61,732 nt of DNA from Stakelama marina (lineage in GTDB: Bacteria > Pseudomonadota > Alphaproteobacteria > Sphingomonadales > Sphingomonadaceae): the NCBI RefSeq assembly GCF_018122655.1, contig NZ_JAGRQC010000007.1, positions 1-61,732 of the forward strand, in the 5' to 3' direction. Made by a program: the position numbers and the translations under genes. This document shows, piece by piece, positions 7,768-17,654 of the stretch (position 1 is the stretch's first letter; each line of letters opens with the position of its first letter). The notes under the pieces are model-generated. The model saw only the letters and a program-made list of their open reading frames with translations. It ran no database searches and was not told the DNA's origin.

Positions 7768-9030
7768 TCACAGCAATGTATCGACGACGTGGATCAGCAG
7801 GCCGACCAGCCCGCCGACCAGCGTGCCGTTGATGCGGATATATTGAAGGTCGCGTCCTACCGCATTTTCCAGCCGGCCGGTGACGGTGCGCGTATCCCAG
7901 CCGCGAACGGTATCCGAGACCAGCCGCACGATGCCGTCGCCGTAATCGGCGGCGGCGCCGACAGCAGCGCGGCGGGCGAAGCGGTTGATCGTGCGGCGCA
8001 ATCCGGCGTCCTGTTGCAGCGTCTCGCCCAACTGGCGCAGCGCATCGCCGAAATAACCCGACATCGCGGCATCGGGATTGCGCACCGCCTTCAACATGCC
8101 GAGCCGCATACGCTCCCACATGCCGAGCCACCAGCGTTCCATCGCCGGGTTGTCGAGCAGCTCGGCCTTCAGCGTAAAGACGCGGGTGCGCATCACGGGA
8201 TCGAACTGGAGGTCGAACGCCAGCCGCGCGAGGCCCTCCTCCGCGCGTTGACGCAGTGGATGGCCGGGATCTTCCGCCATATCGGCAACCAGCTTGTGCA
8301 GCCCGTCGATGATCTTGTTGGCGAGTGTTTCGTCCAGACCGGTCCAGCGCATGATCGCGCCGGCGCGCTGGTGGACCATGTCGCGGATCAGATGTTCGTT
8401 GGCCTCCAGCGTGCGCCCTACCCACCGGATCGTCTGGTCGAGCAGCGGGGCGTGGCGATTTTCGGCGATCGCGGCGTCGAGTGCCTGGCCGAGCAGCGGC
8501 GCAATGTCCATCCGGCGCAGCCTGTCGGCCATCGCCGTCTTGACCATGCCGCCCAGCCGGTCCTGATCGAGCGATTCAAGAATGTCGGCCACCAGCCGCG
8601 ATGCGCCTTTCCACAGCCGTCCGCGCTCGGGCGGCGCGGCGAGAAAGCGCCCGATCGCCGCGGCGACATCGACGCGCCGCATCCGCCGCGCGACGACCGA
8701 AGGGATCAGGAAATTGTCGCGCAGGAACGCCGCCAGCGTATCGCCGATCCGGTCCTTGTTGCGCGGCACGATCGCGGTGTGCGGGATCGGCAGGCCGAGC
8801 GGATGGCGGAACAGCGCGGTGACCGCGAACCAGTCGGCAAGTCCGCCAACCATCGCCGCCTCGGCAAAGGCCTGGACATAGCCCCAGGCCGGGTGAACGC
8901 CCTGCTGCGAACGCGCGATCAGGAACAACGCCGCCATCGCCACCAGCAGGCCGGTGGCGATCAGGCGCATTCGCACGAGCGCGGGTGGGGCGGCGTCGCC
9001 CGATCGTGCGACGCGCAAGGACGGCATCAT
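7768..9030 (-). CDS. DUF445 membrane-associated protein
   Basis: A 420-residue protein of the DUF445/YjiN type. It has an N-terminal membrane helix (LIATGLLVAMAALFLIARS), then the conserved GLADWFAVTALFRHPLGLPIPHT element and IVPRNKDRIG. A long helical middle region and a second C-terminal membrane helix (INGTLVGGLVGLLIHVVDTLL) follow. The biochemical role of the family is unknown. The first of two adjacent ATGs (9030) is chosen; an internal start (MRLIATG...) would also keep the first membrane helix. It is downstream of, and in the same direction as, the RND pump genes, with 31 bases between them. Confidence 0.85.
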   Translation of the reverse strand: MMPSLRVARSGDAAPPALVRMRLIATGLLVAMAALFLIARSQQGVHPAWGYVQAFAEAAMVGGLADWFAVTALFRHPLGLPIPHTAIVPRNKDRIGDTLAAFLRDNFLIPSVVARRMRRVDVAAAIGRFLAAPPERGRLWKGASRLVADILESLDQDRLGGMVKTAMADRLRRMDIAPLLGQALDAAIAENRHAPLLDQTIRWVGRTLEANEHLIRDMVHQRAGAIMRWTGLDETLANKIIDGLHKLVADMAEDPGHPLRQRAEEGLARLAFDLQFDPVMRTRVFTLKAELLDNPAMERWWLGMWERMRLGMLKAVRNPDAAMSGYFGDALRQLGETLQQDAGLRRTINRFARRAAVGAAADYGDGIVRLVSDTVRGWDTRTVTGRLENAVGRDLQYIRINGTLVGGLVGLLIHVVDTLL

Positions 9031-9061
9031 GCCCGAAACAATCCCCGAGAACGGGGAAAGT

Positions 9062-12000
9062 TCACTCTGCCGGCTGCGGTTCTTCGCCATCGGGGCCATA
9101 GCCGATACGGCCGCCGCCCGGTTTGTGGTCGATGGTCGCCCCGTCTTCCTGGTCGTCGCCGGGGCGATAGGTCAGCAGCCTGCGGCTGAGCTTCGGCCCG
9201 ATCCAGCGTTCGAGACCAACCGCCAGGCTGAAGGTCGCAGGCACGATCAGCAGCGTCAGCACGGTCGAAAGCGCCAGGCCGCCGATCACGACGATGCCCA
9301 TCGGTGCGCGCCAGGACGAATCGCCCTGTAGCGAAAGCGCAGTCGGCACCATGCCCGCGATCATCGCGACCGTCGTCATCACGATCGGCTGCGCGCGCTT
9401 GTGCCCGGCGTCCATGATCGCGTCGAACTTGGCGACGCCCTTGCCCATTTCCTCGAGCGCGAAATCGACCAGCAGGATCGAGTTCTTGGCGACGATGCCG
9501 AGCAGCATCAGCAGGCCGATGAACACAGGCAGCGACAGCGGATTGCCGGTAACGAGCAGCGCCAGCGCACCGCCCAGCGGCGCGAGCATCAGCGAACCCA
9601 TGTTCACGAACGGCGGCATTACCCGCTTGTAGAGTAGCACGAGCACCGCGAAGACCAGCATCACGCCCGAAATGACGGCGATGAAGAAGTTCTGGAGCAT
9701 TTCCTGCTGCCACTTGGCCTGACCCAGTGTCATTTCGTGCACGCCCAGCGGCAGGTTCTTCATCGCCGGCAGATCGTGAATCTGCTTCATCGCGTCGCCC
9801 GATACCACGCCCGGCGCAAGGTCGGCGCCGATTACCATCTTGCGCTCCAGATTGGTGCGCTCGATCTGCGTCGGTCCCGCGCCGAAGCCGATATCGGCGA
9901 CGACCTTTAGCGGGACCGATCCGCCGCTCTGCGTCTGTACGGGCAGGTTCTGGATGGTGGACAGCCGCGCACGGGCATTTTCGTTGAGCGCCACGCGAAT
10001 CGGAATCTGCCGGTCCGACAGCGAGAAGCGCGCGCTGTTCTGGTCGATATCGCCGAGCGTCGCGATGCGGATCGCGTTCGACAGCGCCGCCGTCGTCACG
10101 CCGAGATTGGCGGCGAGGTCCATGCGCGGACGGATGACGATTTCGGGGCGCTGCAGGTCTCCGGTGATGCGCGGCGCGACCACCGATTTGAGCTGCGCCA
10201 TCTGGTCGACCACCTTGATCGCCGCCGCCTCAAGCAGCTTGGGATCTTCGCCGCCCAGCGTGATTGTCAGGTCGCGACCGCTCGATCCCCAGCCATTTTG
10301 CGAGCGGAAGGTGACGCGCGCGTCCGGAATCTGGTTGAGCGTCGGCGCCAGCGACTTTTCGAACTCGGTGCTGGTGATGTCGCGGTCCTCGGACAGTTTC
10401 GCGACGACGCGACCGTTGCCGACATAGGTGCGGGCATAGGTGTCGGTGACGATCGGCTGTTTCGACATCAGCCGGTCGACCCGGTCGACGACCTTCTGTG
10501 TCTGCGCGAGCGTGGTCCCCGGCACCATGTCGACGGTCACCGTCACATTGTCGCGGTCCTGCACCGGCTGGAACGTCATCGGCAGCATCGCGAAGCAGAC
10601 GATGGTCAGCAGGAATGCGAAGGCGCCCATGCCGACGATCCACAGGCGATGATCGAGGAACTTGGCAAGCCAGCGCTTCGCCCCGCCCTGGGCGGCCACC
10701 CGCTTCGCGCGGCGATCGTCGAGCGACCAGCGCAGGATCTTCATATACCCATCGGTCATCGGCCCTTCGCCGTGCGATGCGTGGCCCTTCGCTTTCAGGA
10801 AATACGCCGCGATCATCGGTGTGATGAGGCGCGCCACGGCAAGGCTCATCAGCACCGCGGCGACGACGGTCAGGCCGAAATTCTTGAAGAACTGGCCGGA
10901 AATACCGGGCATCAGGCCGACCGGCAGGAACACCGCGACGATCGACATCGTCGTCGCAAGCACCGCGACGCCGATTTCGTCGGCGGCGTCGATCGACGCC
11001 TGATAGGCCGATTTGCCCATTCGCATGTGGCGGACGATGTTCTCGATCTCGACGATCGCGTCATCGACCAGCACGCCGGCGACCAGGCTGAGCGCGAGCA
11101 GCGTCATCTGGTTGAGCGTGAAGCCCATCAATTCCATGAACCAGAAGCTCGGGATTGCCGATAGCGGGATGGCGAGCGCGGAAATCAGCGTCGCGCGCCA
11201 GTCGCGCAGGAACAGGAACACGACGATGACCGCCAGTACGGCGCCTTCGATCAGCGCGTCGATGGCGGTGTGATACTGTTCCTCGGCATATTTCGAGTCG
11301 TTGAACAGCAATTCGAAATGCACCTGCGGGTTGCGCTTTTCGAGCTCCTGCAGCTTCTTTTCGGCGGCGTGGAAGACGGTGACGTCCGACGCCCCCTTGG
11401 TGCGTTTGATGTCGAAGGCGAGGACTTCCTTGCCGTCATATTTCGCCGAGTTGCGCTTTTCGGCATAAAGGTCCTTCACCTGCGCAATATTGTCGAGGCG
11501 AACGGTGCGACCGCCGCCGATCGCGATCTGCGTCTTGCCGAGATCGATCGCGCTCTGCGCATTGCCGAGCACGCGAACCGACTGTTCGGACCCGCCGATT
11601 TCCGCGCGCCCGCCCGCCGCGTTCAGGTTCACCTGGCGAAGCTGCTGGTTCACCTGCGCCGCGGTCAGGCCGTATGACTGCACCTTTACCGGATCGAGGA
11701 TCACGCGGATTTCGCGGTCGACGCCGCCGATACGCTCGACCGTCGACATGCCGGGGATTTCGAGCAGCGTCTTCGAAACGGTATTGTCGACATACCAGCT
11801 CAGATCCTCGAGCGTCATGTCGGTGGCGATCGCGGTGAAGCTCGCAATGTCGTTATCGGTCGTATTGGCACGCCCGACCTGCGGCTCCAGGATTCCGTCG
11901 GGCAGATCGCTTCGTATCTGCTGGACCGCGCTGCGCACATCCTCGACCGCGCGATCGATTGGGGTGCCGATGTCGAGCTGGACGATCGTCTGCGAATTGC

Positions 12001-12268
12001 CTTCACGCACCGTCGAATCGATCTGGTCGATTCCCTGCAGGTTGCGGACCGCCGCCTCGACGCGCCGCGTTACCTGCGTCTCCAGTTCGCTGGGTGCGGC
12101 GCCGGGCTGCGTGATGTTGATCCAGACGATCGGAAATTCGATGTCGGGGTCCTGATTGACGTCCATCCGCATGAAGCTGACCATGCCGGCGATCGTCAGC
12201 GCGATGAACAGGACGATCGGCGGAACCGGGTTGCGGATCGCCCAGGCAGAGATTCTGCGGAAAGACAT
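9062..12268 (-). CDS. RND-type multidrug efflux permease (HAE1/AcrB-like)
   Basis: A 1068-residue inner-membrane proton-antiport pump with twelve predicted membrane helices in the usual 1+5+1+5 layout and two large periplasmic loops. Recognisable elements: the start [35 protein letters not shown]; the TM4 segment [21 protein letters not shown], which carries two adjacent Asp residues of the proton relay; and, near the C-terminal half, [15 protein letters not shown]. The length fits the family (about 1030-1070). It works with the adaptor encoded 6 bases upstream; no outer-membrane TolC-like gene is adjacent. The substrate is unknown. Confidence 0.93.
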   Translation of the reverse strand: MSFRRISAWAIRNPVPPIVLFIALTIAGMVSFMRMDVNQDPDIEFPIVWINITQPGAAPSELETQVTRRVEAAVRNLQGIDQIDSTVREGNSQTIVQLDIGTPIDRAVEDVRSAVQQIRSDLPDGILEPQVGRANTTDNDIASFTAIATDMTLEDLSWYVDNTVSKTLLEIPGMSTVERIGGVDREIRVILDPVKVQSYGLTAAQVNQQLRQVNLNAAGGRAEIGGSEQSVRVLGNAQSAIDLGKTQIAIGGGRTVRLDNIAQVKDLYAEKRNSAKYDGKEVLAFDIKRTKGASDVTVFHAAEKKLQELEKRNPQVHFELLFNDSKYAEEQYHTAIDALIEGAVLAVIVVFLFLRDWRATLISALAIPLSAIPSFWFMELMGFTLNQMTLLALSLVAGVLVDDAIVEIENIVRHMRMGKSAYQASIDAADEIGVAVLATTMSIVAVFLPVGLMPGISGQFFKNFGLTVVAAVLMSLAVARLITPMIAAYFLKAKGHASHGEGPMTDGYMKILRWSLDDRRAKRVAAQGGAKRWLAKFLDHRLWIVGMGAFAFLLTIVCFAMLPMTFQPVQDRDNVTVTVDMVPGTTLAQTQKVVDRVDRLMSKQPIVTDTYARTYVGNGRVVAKLSEDRDITSTEFEKSLAPTLNQIPDARVTFRSQNGWGSSGRDLTITLGGEDPKLLEAAAIKVVDQMAQLKSVVAPRITGDLQRPEIVIRPRMDLAANLGVTTAALSNAIRIATLGDIDQNSARFSLSDRQIPIRVALNENARARLSTIQNLPVQTQSGGSVPLKVVADIGFGAGPTQIERTNLERKMVIGADLAPGVVSGDAMKQIHDLPAMKNLPLGVHEMTLGQAKWQQEMLQNFFIAVISGVMLVFAVLVLLYKRVMPPFVNMGSLMLAPLGGALALLVTGNPLSLPVFIGLLMLLGIVAKNSILLVDFALEEMGKGVAKFDAIMDAGHKRAQPIVMTTVAMIAGMVPTALSLQGDSSWRAPMGIVVIGGLALSTVLTLLIVPATFSLAVGLERWIGPKLSRRLLTYRPGDDQEDGATIDHKPGGGRIGYGPDGEEPQPAE

Positions 12269-12274
12269 GGTTCG

Positions 12275-13471
12275 TCAGCGCTCCAGCTTGACCAGATTGG
12301 GCTTGACCTTCTGGCCCGGGTTCATGAACGCGCCGGCACTCAGCACCACGCGCTCGGTTCCGTTGAGGCCGCTCTTGATCGCGACGCCTTCGTCCGAAAC
12401 ATCGCCCAGCGTGACTGCGCGTCGTTCGGCCTCGTTATTCGCGTTCAGAACATACACGTAATTGCCCTGATTGTCGCTGAGTACCGCCGACTGCGGGAGC
12501 ACCGGCTCGTCGCTGGCGCCCGACATGATGCTCGCATTGGCGAAACCGCCGGGGCGCAGCGCCTTGTCGTAGGGCAGTGCGATACGCGCGATTCCCTGCC
12601 GCGTCTGCGGGTCGATGACCGGCGAAACCTGCCAGACTTCGCCCTTGAAGGTCTGGTCGCTGCCAACCGGCTGCACCGTTGCGGGAACGCCGACCGATAC
12701 CTTGGCAAGGTCGCCCTCGCTAAGCTGCGCGAGCATTTCCATCTGCCCGCCCTTGGCCATGCGGAAAAGCACGCCCGACCCGGCGCTGACGATCTGCCCC
12801 GGTTCGACATTGCGGGTGAGGACCAGACCGGCCTCCGGCGCGCGGATGTCGAGCCGTGCGTTGCGCGCGCGCGCTTCGTCGAGCTGTGCTTGTGCGACGC
12901 GAACGCGGGCGGCGGCGGCATCGCGCGTCGCCGTCTTGTTGTCGATATCGGCCTTGGAAATGAATCCGCGATCGACGAGCTGCTTGGCGCGGTCGAGATT
13001 GGACTGCGCGAGGTCGGCATCGGCCTTTGCCGCGCGGACCTGCGCCGCCAGCGCTTCGGTCGTCTGCGACTGGACCGAACGGTCGACAGTCGCGAGGACC
13101 TGACCCTTTTTCGCCCAGTCGCCGGGTTCGACCAGGACGCGGGTTACGCGGCCGCCCTCTCCGGCGACACCCACGGGCATTTCGCGCCGCGCGGCGAGCG
13201 AGCCGGTCCCTGAAATGACGTTGCGCACCGTCTCGCGCCCCGGCACGGCCACGCTGACCGTCGGAATCTGGCCTTCGCGTTTCGATGCCGCCAGCGGATC
13301 TTCGCTGCCAGCGCCCTTATCCTTGCCGCCCATGGCAAATGCGGCAAAGGCGACGATGAGGATCGCCACGACAATCGCCGCGATGATCCACCAGCGCCTG
13401 CGCGATGGTCCTTCGGGGCCTTCGAGCGACAAGCGCTCCTCCTCGCCGAACGACTGGGACTCGTAGTTCAT
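12275..13471 (-). CDS. RND efflux periplasmic adaptor (membrane fusion protein)
   Basis: A 398-residue adaptor with a cytoplasmic N-terminus, one membrane helix (WWIIAAIVVAILIVAFAAFAM) and then the HlyD/AcrA architecture. First comes a lipoyl/barrel-sandwich half (RVLVEPGDWAKKGQVLATVD). An alpha-hairpin of about 65 residues (AAQVRAAKADADLAQSNLDRA) and the second lipoyl half (IRAPEAGLVLTRNVEPGQIV) follow, then the beta-barrel and membrane-proximal domains. It bridges the permease to an outer-membrane channel. ATG 13471 is taken because GGAAG-like bases lie at a good distance upstream; a GTG at 13480 is an alternative. Confidence 0.92.
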   Translation of the reverse strand: MNYESQSFGEEERLSLEGPEGPSRRRWWIIAAIVVAILIVAFAAFAMGGKDKGAGSEDPLAASKREGQIPTVSVAVPGRETVRNVISGTGSLAARREMPVGVAGEGGRVTRVLVEPGDWAKKGQVLATVDRSVQSQTTEALAAQVRAAKADADLAQSNLDRAKQLVDRGFISKADIDNKTATRDAAAARVRVAQAQLDEARARNARLDIRAPEAGLVLTRNVEPGQIVSAGSGVLFRMAKGGQMEMLAQLSEGDLAKVSVGVPATVQPVGSDQTFKGEVWQVSPVIDPQTRQGIARIALPYDKALRPGGFANASIMSGASDEPVLPQSAVLSDNQGNYVYVLNANNEAERRAVTLGDVSDEGVAIKSGLNGTERVVLSAGAFMNPGQKVKPNLVKLER

Positions 13472-13696
13472 ATGCGCCACTTCCGTTTCGGCCCTCTGTT
13501 GCCGCGTTGATTCTTCACGCTGTGTTATATGAATAAGTCACCAAGCTCAAGCGGGTTGGTGCTTTCACGCTCGGCGTGCCCTTTTACGGGACATTCTGCA
13601 AGCCAAACGCGCCAGTCCGACATAATACGGGCTTGCATTGCCGAAAACGACAGGGAACGCTCGATGCCGTTCATTTCAGAGCCGTAACAGGGGGCG

Positions 13697-13963
13697 ATGA
13701 TGCAGGGACAGTTGATACTGGGATGGGTTGTCCTCGGGCTCCTTGTCGGTCTTGCCGCACGCTTCGTGCTTCCGGGAAGAACACCGGGCGGCGCGGTTGT
13801 AACAATGCTCGTCGGCATTGCGGGGGCCTTGCTCGGCGGTTTCCTTGCCGGGGCGGCCGGGGTACGGATCGACAATGTTTGGGAACGCTATGGGCTGGCA
13901 GCCTTGGGTGCGGTCGTGCTGATTGCTCTTTACCGGATCATGGTGGCGCGCCGCACACGCTGA
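13697..13963 (+). CDS. GlsB/YeaQ/YmgE-like small membrane protein
   Basis: An 88-residue protein, almost entirely three membrane helices: LILGWVVLGLLVGLAARFVLP, a second Gly-rich helix (VTMLVGIAGALLGGFLAGAAG) and a third near the C-terminus. The GG-rich second helix is typical of the transglycosylase-associated/GlsB family, whose function is uncertain (stress association is reported). It has two adjacent ATGs, preceded by AGGGGG. A second, divergent member of the same family lies 0.9 kb downstream on the other strand. Confidence 0.7.
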   Translation: MMQGQLILGWVVLGLLVGLAARFVLPGRTPGGAVVTMLVGIAGALLGGFLAGAAGVRIDNVWERYGLAALGAVVLIALYRIMVARRTR

Positions 13964-14039
13964 CCGCACCGTTCATCGCAGGTTGCGGGCAATGCCGGAT
14001 ATTCCGCGAAATCGACTGTTGTTTTGAGAGAGGAAGCCG

Positions 14040-14765
14040 ATGCGCAAGATGATCCTGGCCGCCACCGCGGCGACGCTGATCTGGGGCATTCCCGCCGCGT
14101 CAGCCCAGACGGGCACGCCTGCCGAATTGACCGTTCCCGACAACGCGACCTTGCTGGAGGTCGTGGTAGAAGGGCAGGCGACGCGCGTTCCGGACATCGC
14201 GACGATCAGGGCGGGGGTGGTCACGCAGGCGACGAGCGCGGGCGACGCGCTCAAGCAGAATGCGGCACGGATGGCTGCGGTGCTCGCGGCGCTTAAAAAG
14301 GCCGGAATTGCCGACAAGGACGTCCAGACCGCCGCGATCTCGCTCAGCCCGCAATATAAATATGGCGACAATCAGCCGCCGGTCATCACCGGCTATCAGG
14401 CCTCTAACAGCGTATCGGTGCGATTCCGCGACATCGAAAAGAGCGGCGCCATTCTCGACGCGCTGGTTGCGCAGGGCGCCAACCAGATCAACGGTCCCGA
14501 CCTGTCGATCGACGCCATCGACGCTGCGCAGGACGAGGCGCGGACCGATGCGATTCGCCGAGCAAGGTCGCGTGCGGACCTCTATGCCAAGGCCGCCGGT
14601 CTACGCGTGGACCGCATTCTTTCGATCAGCGAGGGGGCGAACTCGGCCCCGCCACCGCGTCCGATGGCGATGGCGCGGATGGAAGCCGCGGCCCCGAACA
14701 CCAAGATCGCGCCGGGGCAGCAGAATGTGAACGCGACCGTCACCGTCCGCTTTCTTCTGCGATAG
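14040..14765 (+). CDS. SIMPL domain (DUF541/YggE-like) periplasmic protein
   Basis: A 241-residue protein with a clear signal peptide (MRKMILAATAATLIWGIPAASAQ). The mature part shows the SIMPL domain pattern: EVVVEGQATRVPDIATIRAGV near the start, KKAGIADKDVQTAAISLSPQY, then the RARSRADLYAKAAGL helix near the end. E. coli YggE belongs here and is linked to oxidative stress, but the mechanism is not known. The ribosome site GAGGAAG precedes the ATG. The gene is followed by a strong bidirectional terminator. Confidence 0.88.
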   Translation: MRKMILAATAATLIWGIPAASAQTGTPAELTVPDNATLLEVVVEGQATRVPDIATIRAGVVTQATSAGDALKQNAARMAAVLAALKKAGIADKDVQTAAISLSPQYKYGDNQPPVITGYQASNSVSVRFRDIEKSGAILDALVAQGANQINGPDLSIDAIDAAQDEARTDAIRRARSRADLYAKAAGLRVDRILSISEGANSAPPPRPMAMARMEAAAPNTKIAPGQQNVNATVTVRFLLR

Positions 14766-14777
14766 GCGGATACGAAA

Positions 14778-14805
14778 AGGGCCGCTTCCATTGAGAAGCG
14801 GCCCT
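14778..14805. terminator. Bidirectional intrinsic terminator
   Basis: A perfect 11-bp stem AGGGCCGCTTC / GAAGCGGCCCT with a 6-base loop, placed between the convergent SIMPL and GlsB-like genes. On the minus strand the stem is followed by TTTTCG, which favours termination of the leftward gene; on the plus strand the tail is weaker. Confidence 0.8.
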
Positions 14806-14835
14806 GTCGCATATGCGGTGTTGCTAGGTCGGCGA

Positions 14836-15096
14836 TTACCGTACCGAGCCGCGCCGGATCAGGTTGATGATCGCCAGCAGGATGATCGCGCCGATCAGCG
14901 AATAGATGAATGTGCCGATCGTGATCGCGCCGTTGATGCTGCCACCGAACAACCAGCCGCCGATAACCGCGCCGATGATTCCGACGACGATGTTGAGCAG
15001 GATGCCCTGCTGCGCATCGGTGCGCATCACAAGGCTGGCGAGCCAGCCGACGATGCCGCCTACGATCAGCCAGATGATGATGCCGACAATACTCAT
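14836..15096 (-). CDS. GlsB/YeaQ/YmgE family stress-associated membrane protein
   Basis: An 86-residue protein of the transglycosylase-associated (GlsB/YeaQ/YmgE) family. It has three membrane helices, the conserved opening IIIWLIVGGIVGWLASLVM and the central ILLNIVVGIIGAVIGGWLFG. The match to the family is closer than that of the paralogue at 13697. It is an inner-membrane protein of unknown biochemical role, often induced under stress. The terminator downstream is shared with the convergent SIMPL gene. Confidence 0.9.
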   Translation of the reverse strand: MSIVGIIIWLIVGGIVGWLASLVMRTDAQQGILLNIVVGIIGAVIGGWLFGGSINGAITIGTFIYSLIGAIILLAIINLIRRGSVR

Positions 15097-15209
15097 AATC
15101 TCGGTCCCTCCGTTACACCCGAAGTCGTCTCGGGCGGATAGCGTAAGGACTCGCGAATCGGCCTAAAGGTTCCAGTGCTGTTTCGTCTTCGAAAGGACTG
15201 GTTGGCGCC

Positions 15210-15509
15210 TCAATATTTCTGCTGGCGTTCGTATAGCGAGCGGTAATGCTGGATTCGCGTGACGCGCAGACCGGGCATCCCCGACCGGTCGATGGCGCGC
15301 TGCCAGCCCGCAAATTCCTCTACCGTCAGCCCGTAACGGTTGCAGACCTCGTCCACGGTCAGAAGCCCGCCATTGACCGCGGCGACGACCTCTGCCTTGC
15401 GCCGGACGACCCAGCGGGTCGTGTCGGTTGGCGGCAGCGTATCGAGCGTCAGCGGCTCGCCGAGCGGACCGATTACCTTTTCTGGACGGATCTTCTGGTT
15501 CTCAATCAT
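15210..15509 (-). CDS. sciP: SciP-type CtrA inhibitor (DUF1153)
   Basis: A 99-residue DUF1153 protein. The pattern RPEKVIGPLGEPLTLDTLPP, then RWVVRRKAEVVAAVNGGLL and a helix-turn-helix (TVDEVCNRYGLTVEEFAGWQRAID) matches SciP. In Caulobacter SciP binds CtrA and DNA to block CtrA-activated transcription in swarmer cells. ATG 15509 is chosen because the family begins a few residues before RPxKVIGP. The length matches Caulobacter SciP (about 93). It is transcribed alone; a near-palindrome lies about 90 bases upstream. Confidence 0.9.
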   Translation of the reverse strand: MIENQKIRPEKVIGPLGEPLTLDTLPPTDTTRWVVRRKAEVVAAVNGGLLTVDEVCNRYGLTVEEFAGWQRAIDRSGMPGLRVTRIQHYRSLYERQQKY

Positions 15510-15594
15510 TACGTTCCTCGGGTCGGGGCGGGGCCCCCAATCAACACTTCCAAGACCGATATCCGCGGACATTGAACATCCGCTGAAACGGCTC

Positions 15595-15613
15595 GGTAAA
15601 CGGACCGTTCACC
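15595..15613. promoter_or_regulatory. Near-palindrome upstream of sciP
   Basis: GGTAAACGG-A-CCGTTCACC: two 9-base arms with one mismatch, 86 bases upstream of the sciP ATG. The position suits an operator, but no regulator can be assigned and I see no clear CtrA box (TTAA-N7-TTAA) beside it. Confidence 0.3.
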
Positions 15614-15806
15614 GCGGTTGCCACGCGGTTAGCGCCGTCGCGACCGCCGCGTTGAATGCACCGTGGCGCGGTGCAAGCGGCAGCCGGGCGGCACTGCGGA
15701 TCAGATTGGCGTGGAGCCGTGCCGTCGGGCTGGCGGCCTGGCGCGAGGCGACGCCGACCATCAGCACGGCAAGCGCGGTCGGCAATGCCGTTTCCGCTGC
15801 TTCCAT
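15609..15806 (-). CDS. Possible small ORF upstream of sciP (uncertain)
   Basis: A possible 65-residue protein starting [23 protein letters not shown], Ala-rich and with no family I recognise. It lies in the 450-base stretch between divergent sciP and mnmA. The frame extends further upstream, but the longer version lacks coding character. High-GC DNA makes chance ORFs of this size common, so it may be spurious. If expressed it would share direction with sciP. Confidence 0.25.
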   Translation of the reverse strand: MEAAETALPTALAVLMVGVASRQAASPTARLHANLIRSAARLPLAPRHGAFNAAVATALTAWQPR

Positions 15807-15961
15807 GTCCGGTCTGGCGAAACTCAAATCCACGCTTGGTCTTCCGAAACAGTCGTTACCGAGCGACCGTCCTAGCGGCGAAAGCTGAAAGGGCGGTAAA
15901 GACACCCCTCCGAGCGGCAACTTTGCATTGGACGCCGCTTGCGGCTATTAGCGCGCCGGCA

Positions 15962-17077
15962 ATGTTCACCGCAGATTTCCAGCTACCCGAGCCGCTTTCG
16001 GAGCGGCGGATCGTCGTCGCCATGTCGGGCGGGGTCGACAGTTCGGTCGTGGCCGCGCTCGCCGCGCGGACCGGCGCGGAGGTGATCGGGGTGACGTTGC
16101 AGCTCTACGATCATGGCGAGGCGGTGGGCCGCGCCGGCGCCTGCTGCGCGGGCCGCGACATCCGCGACGCGCGCGCGGTCTGCGACCGGCTGGGCATCGC
16201 GCATTATGTCTTCGACCACGAATCGAGCTTTCGCGAATCGGTGATCGAAGATTTCGCCGACGAATATGTTGCGGGGCGGACGCCGATCCCGTGCGTGAAG
16301 TGCAACATGGGGGTGAAGTTCACCGACCTGTTCCGGCTGGCGAAGGACCTCGGTGCCGACTGCCTGGCGACCGGGCATTATGTCCGCCGCGTCGTGGGAG
16401 CCGAGGGGCCCGAGCTGCACCGTGCTGCCGATCCGGCGCGCGACCAGAGCTATTTCCTGTTCGCGACGACGACCGAGCAGCTCGACTTCATCCGCTTTCC
16501 GCTGGGCGGGATGCCGAAGACCGCGGTGCGCGAGATCGCGACCGAGCTGGGGCTGTGCGTCGCGGGCAAGCCAGACAGCCAGGACATCTGCTTCGTGCCC
16601 GATGGCGACTATGCCGGGCTGGTCAAGAAGCTGCGTCCGGAAACCGATACCGGCGGCGACATCGTCGACGAGAGCGGTGTGAAGCTGGGCGAGCATCCGG
16701 GCATCATCCACTATACCGTCGGCCAGCGCCGCGGGCTCGAGATCGGCGGCCAGCCCGAGCCGCTCTACGTGCTGCGCGTCGATGCGACGCGGCGCGAGGT
16801 GGTGGTCGGCCCCAAGCGCGCGCTGGCGGTGTCGGCGGCCCGGATCGAGGGGATCAACCGGATCGGCGCCGATTATGACGGCCCGCTGAGCGCCAAGGTG
16901 CGCTCGCTCGCCAAGCCGGTGCCGGCGCGGCTGATCGGTGACCGGGTGGTGTTCGAGCAGCCCGAATACGGTGTCGCGCCCGGACAGGCGGCGGTACTCT
17001 ATGCCGGCGAGCGCGTGCTGGGCGGCGGCTGGATCGCCGAGACCGAGCGCGCCGAAGCGGCGCTGGCGGCGGCGTAA
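15962..17077 (+). CDS. mnmA: tRNA-uridine 2-sulfurtransferase MnmA
   Basis: A 371-residue enzyme that installs 2-thiouridine at position 34 of tRNA-Lys, -Glu and -Gln. Visible features: PP-loop SGGVDSSV near the N-terminus; the catalytic nucleophile Cys114 in the [11 protein letters not shown] element; and the second cysteine, Cys210, in DSQDICFVP, which forms the persulfide/disulfide cycle. [14 protein letters not shown] marks the central domain, and a C-terminal beta-barrel follows. ATG 15962 is chosen because the residues before it lack homology. It is transcribed alone, diverging from the sciP region. Confidence 0.96.
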   Translation: MFTADFQLPEPLSERRIVVAMSGGVDSSVVAALAARTGAEVIGVTLQLYDHGEAVGRAGACCAGRDIRDARAVCDRLGIAHYVFDHESSFRESVIEDFADEYVAGRTPIPCVKCNMGVKFTDLFRLAKDLGADCLATGHYVRRVVGAEGPELHRAADPARDQSYFLFATTTEQLDFIRFPLGGMPKTAVREIATELGLCVAGKPDSQDICFVPDGDYAGLVKKLRPETDTGGDIVDESGVKLGEHPGIIHYTVGQRRGLEIGGQPEPLYVLRVDATRREVVVGPKRALAVSAARIEGINRIGADYDGPLSAKVRSLAKPVPARLIGDRVVFEQPEYGVAPGQAAVLYAGERVLGGGWIAETERAEAALAAA

Positions 17078-17252
17078 CTTCACACAATTCGCGGCAAAGC
17101 TTTTCGAAAATTTCCAACATCGGACGGGCGGTGGCGCGTCGGGTGGTCGGGACGGATCGACGGTGCGAAAGAGCCGGACGCAGTGTGGCACAACAGTGGG
17201 GTTGTAGGAAAATTCTCTAGTCGTGCCGGCGCGTTGGGGCGTTGCGCCATGG

Positions 17253-17273
17253 ATCCCGGATCAAGTCCGGGAT
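17253..17273. repeat. Sphingomonad-type palindromic intergenic repeat
   Basis: ATCCCGGA-TCAAG-TCCGGGAT, an 8-bp perfect stem between the convergent ends of mnmA and the next minus-strand gene. The minus-strand reading (GTCATCCCGGACTTGATCC) is a dispersed intergenic motif I recognise from sphingomonad genomes. It probably also works as a terminator or transcript-end protector. Confidence 0.65.
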
Positions 17274-17278
17274 GACGG

Positions 17279-17629
17279 TTAGGGTTTGGCGTCGTGGACC
17301 TTGAGCGGGGTGCCCTTGAAGGGTTGCGGCTGGCAACCGAGGACCGGGTCGAAGGTAGCCGAGCGGCTCGCGATCAGCGGGACATAGGCGGTGACGGTCC
17401 TGGTCGCCGGATCGTCCTTGAGGCGGATCGGCTCCATGCCGGGTTCGAAATCGGTCGGGCAACTGTTCAGCGGACGACCCTCGATATAGCGGCAGCCACA
17501 GGCGACGCGCGCGGCATAGCCGACGCCGAGTTCGAGCTTGGGCGTCATGGAGCGGACATAGGTGAAGCCCGCGACGGCGAGCAGCAACACGATGCCGATC
17601 GCGAACTGGAGGATGCGCCTTGCCTTCAT
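17279..17629 (-). CDS. Hypothetical membrane-anchored protein
   Basis: A 116-residue protein with an N-terminal basic patch and membrane helix (KARRILQFAIGIVLLLAVAGFTYV), so probably exported and anchored or cleaved. The rest contains four cysteines (ACGCRY, NSCPTD, LGCQPQ) that could form disulfides in the periplasm. I do not recognise a family. It is divergent from the beta-lactamase-fold hydrolase gene (25 bases between starts), so the two may share a control region. ATG 17629 is chosen to start at the signal-like segment; the longer upstream frame is antisense to the hydrolase gene. Confidence 0.65.
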   Translation of the reverse strand: MKARRILQFAIGIVLLLAVAGFTYVRSMTPKLELGVGYAARVACGCRYIEGRPLNSCPTDFEPGMEPIRLKDDPATRTVTAYVPLIASRSATFDPVLGCQPQPFKGTPLKVHDAKP

Positions 17630-17654
17630 CGCGGTTGACCTTATCGTAAACGTC

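Noticed and set aside
7141..9189. A 682-residue open frame on the plus strand covering the HAD and DUF445 genes
   Set aside because: It runs in the wrong frame through one real gene and antisense through another; no domain seen.
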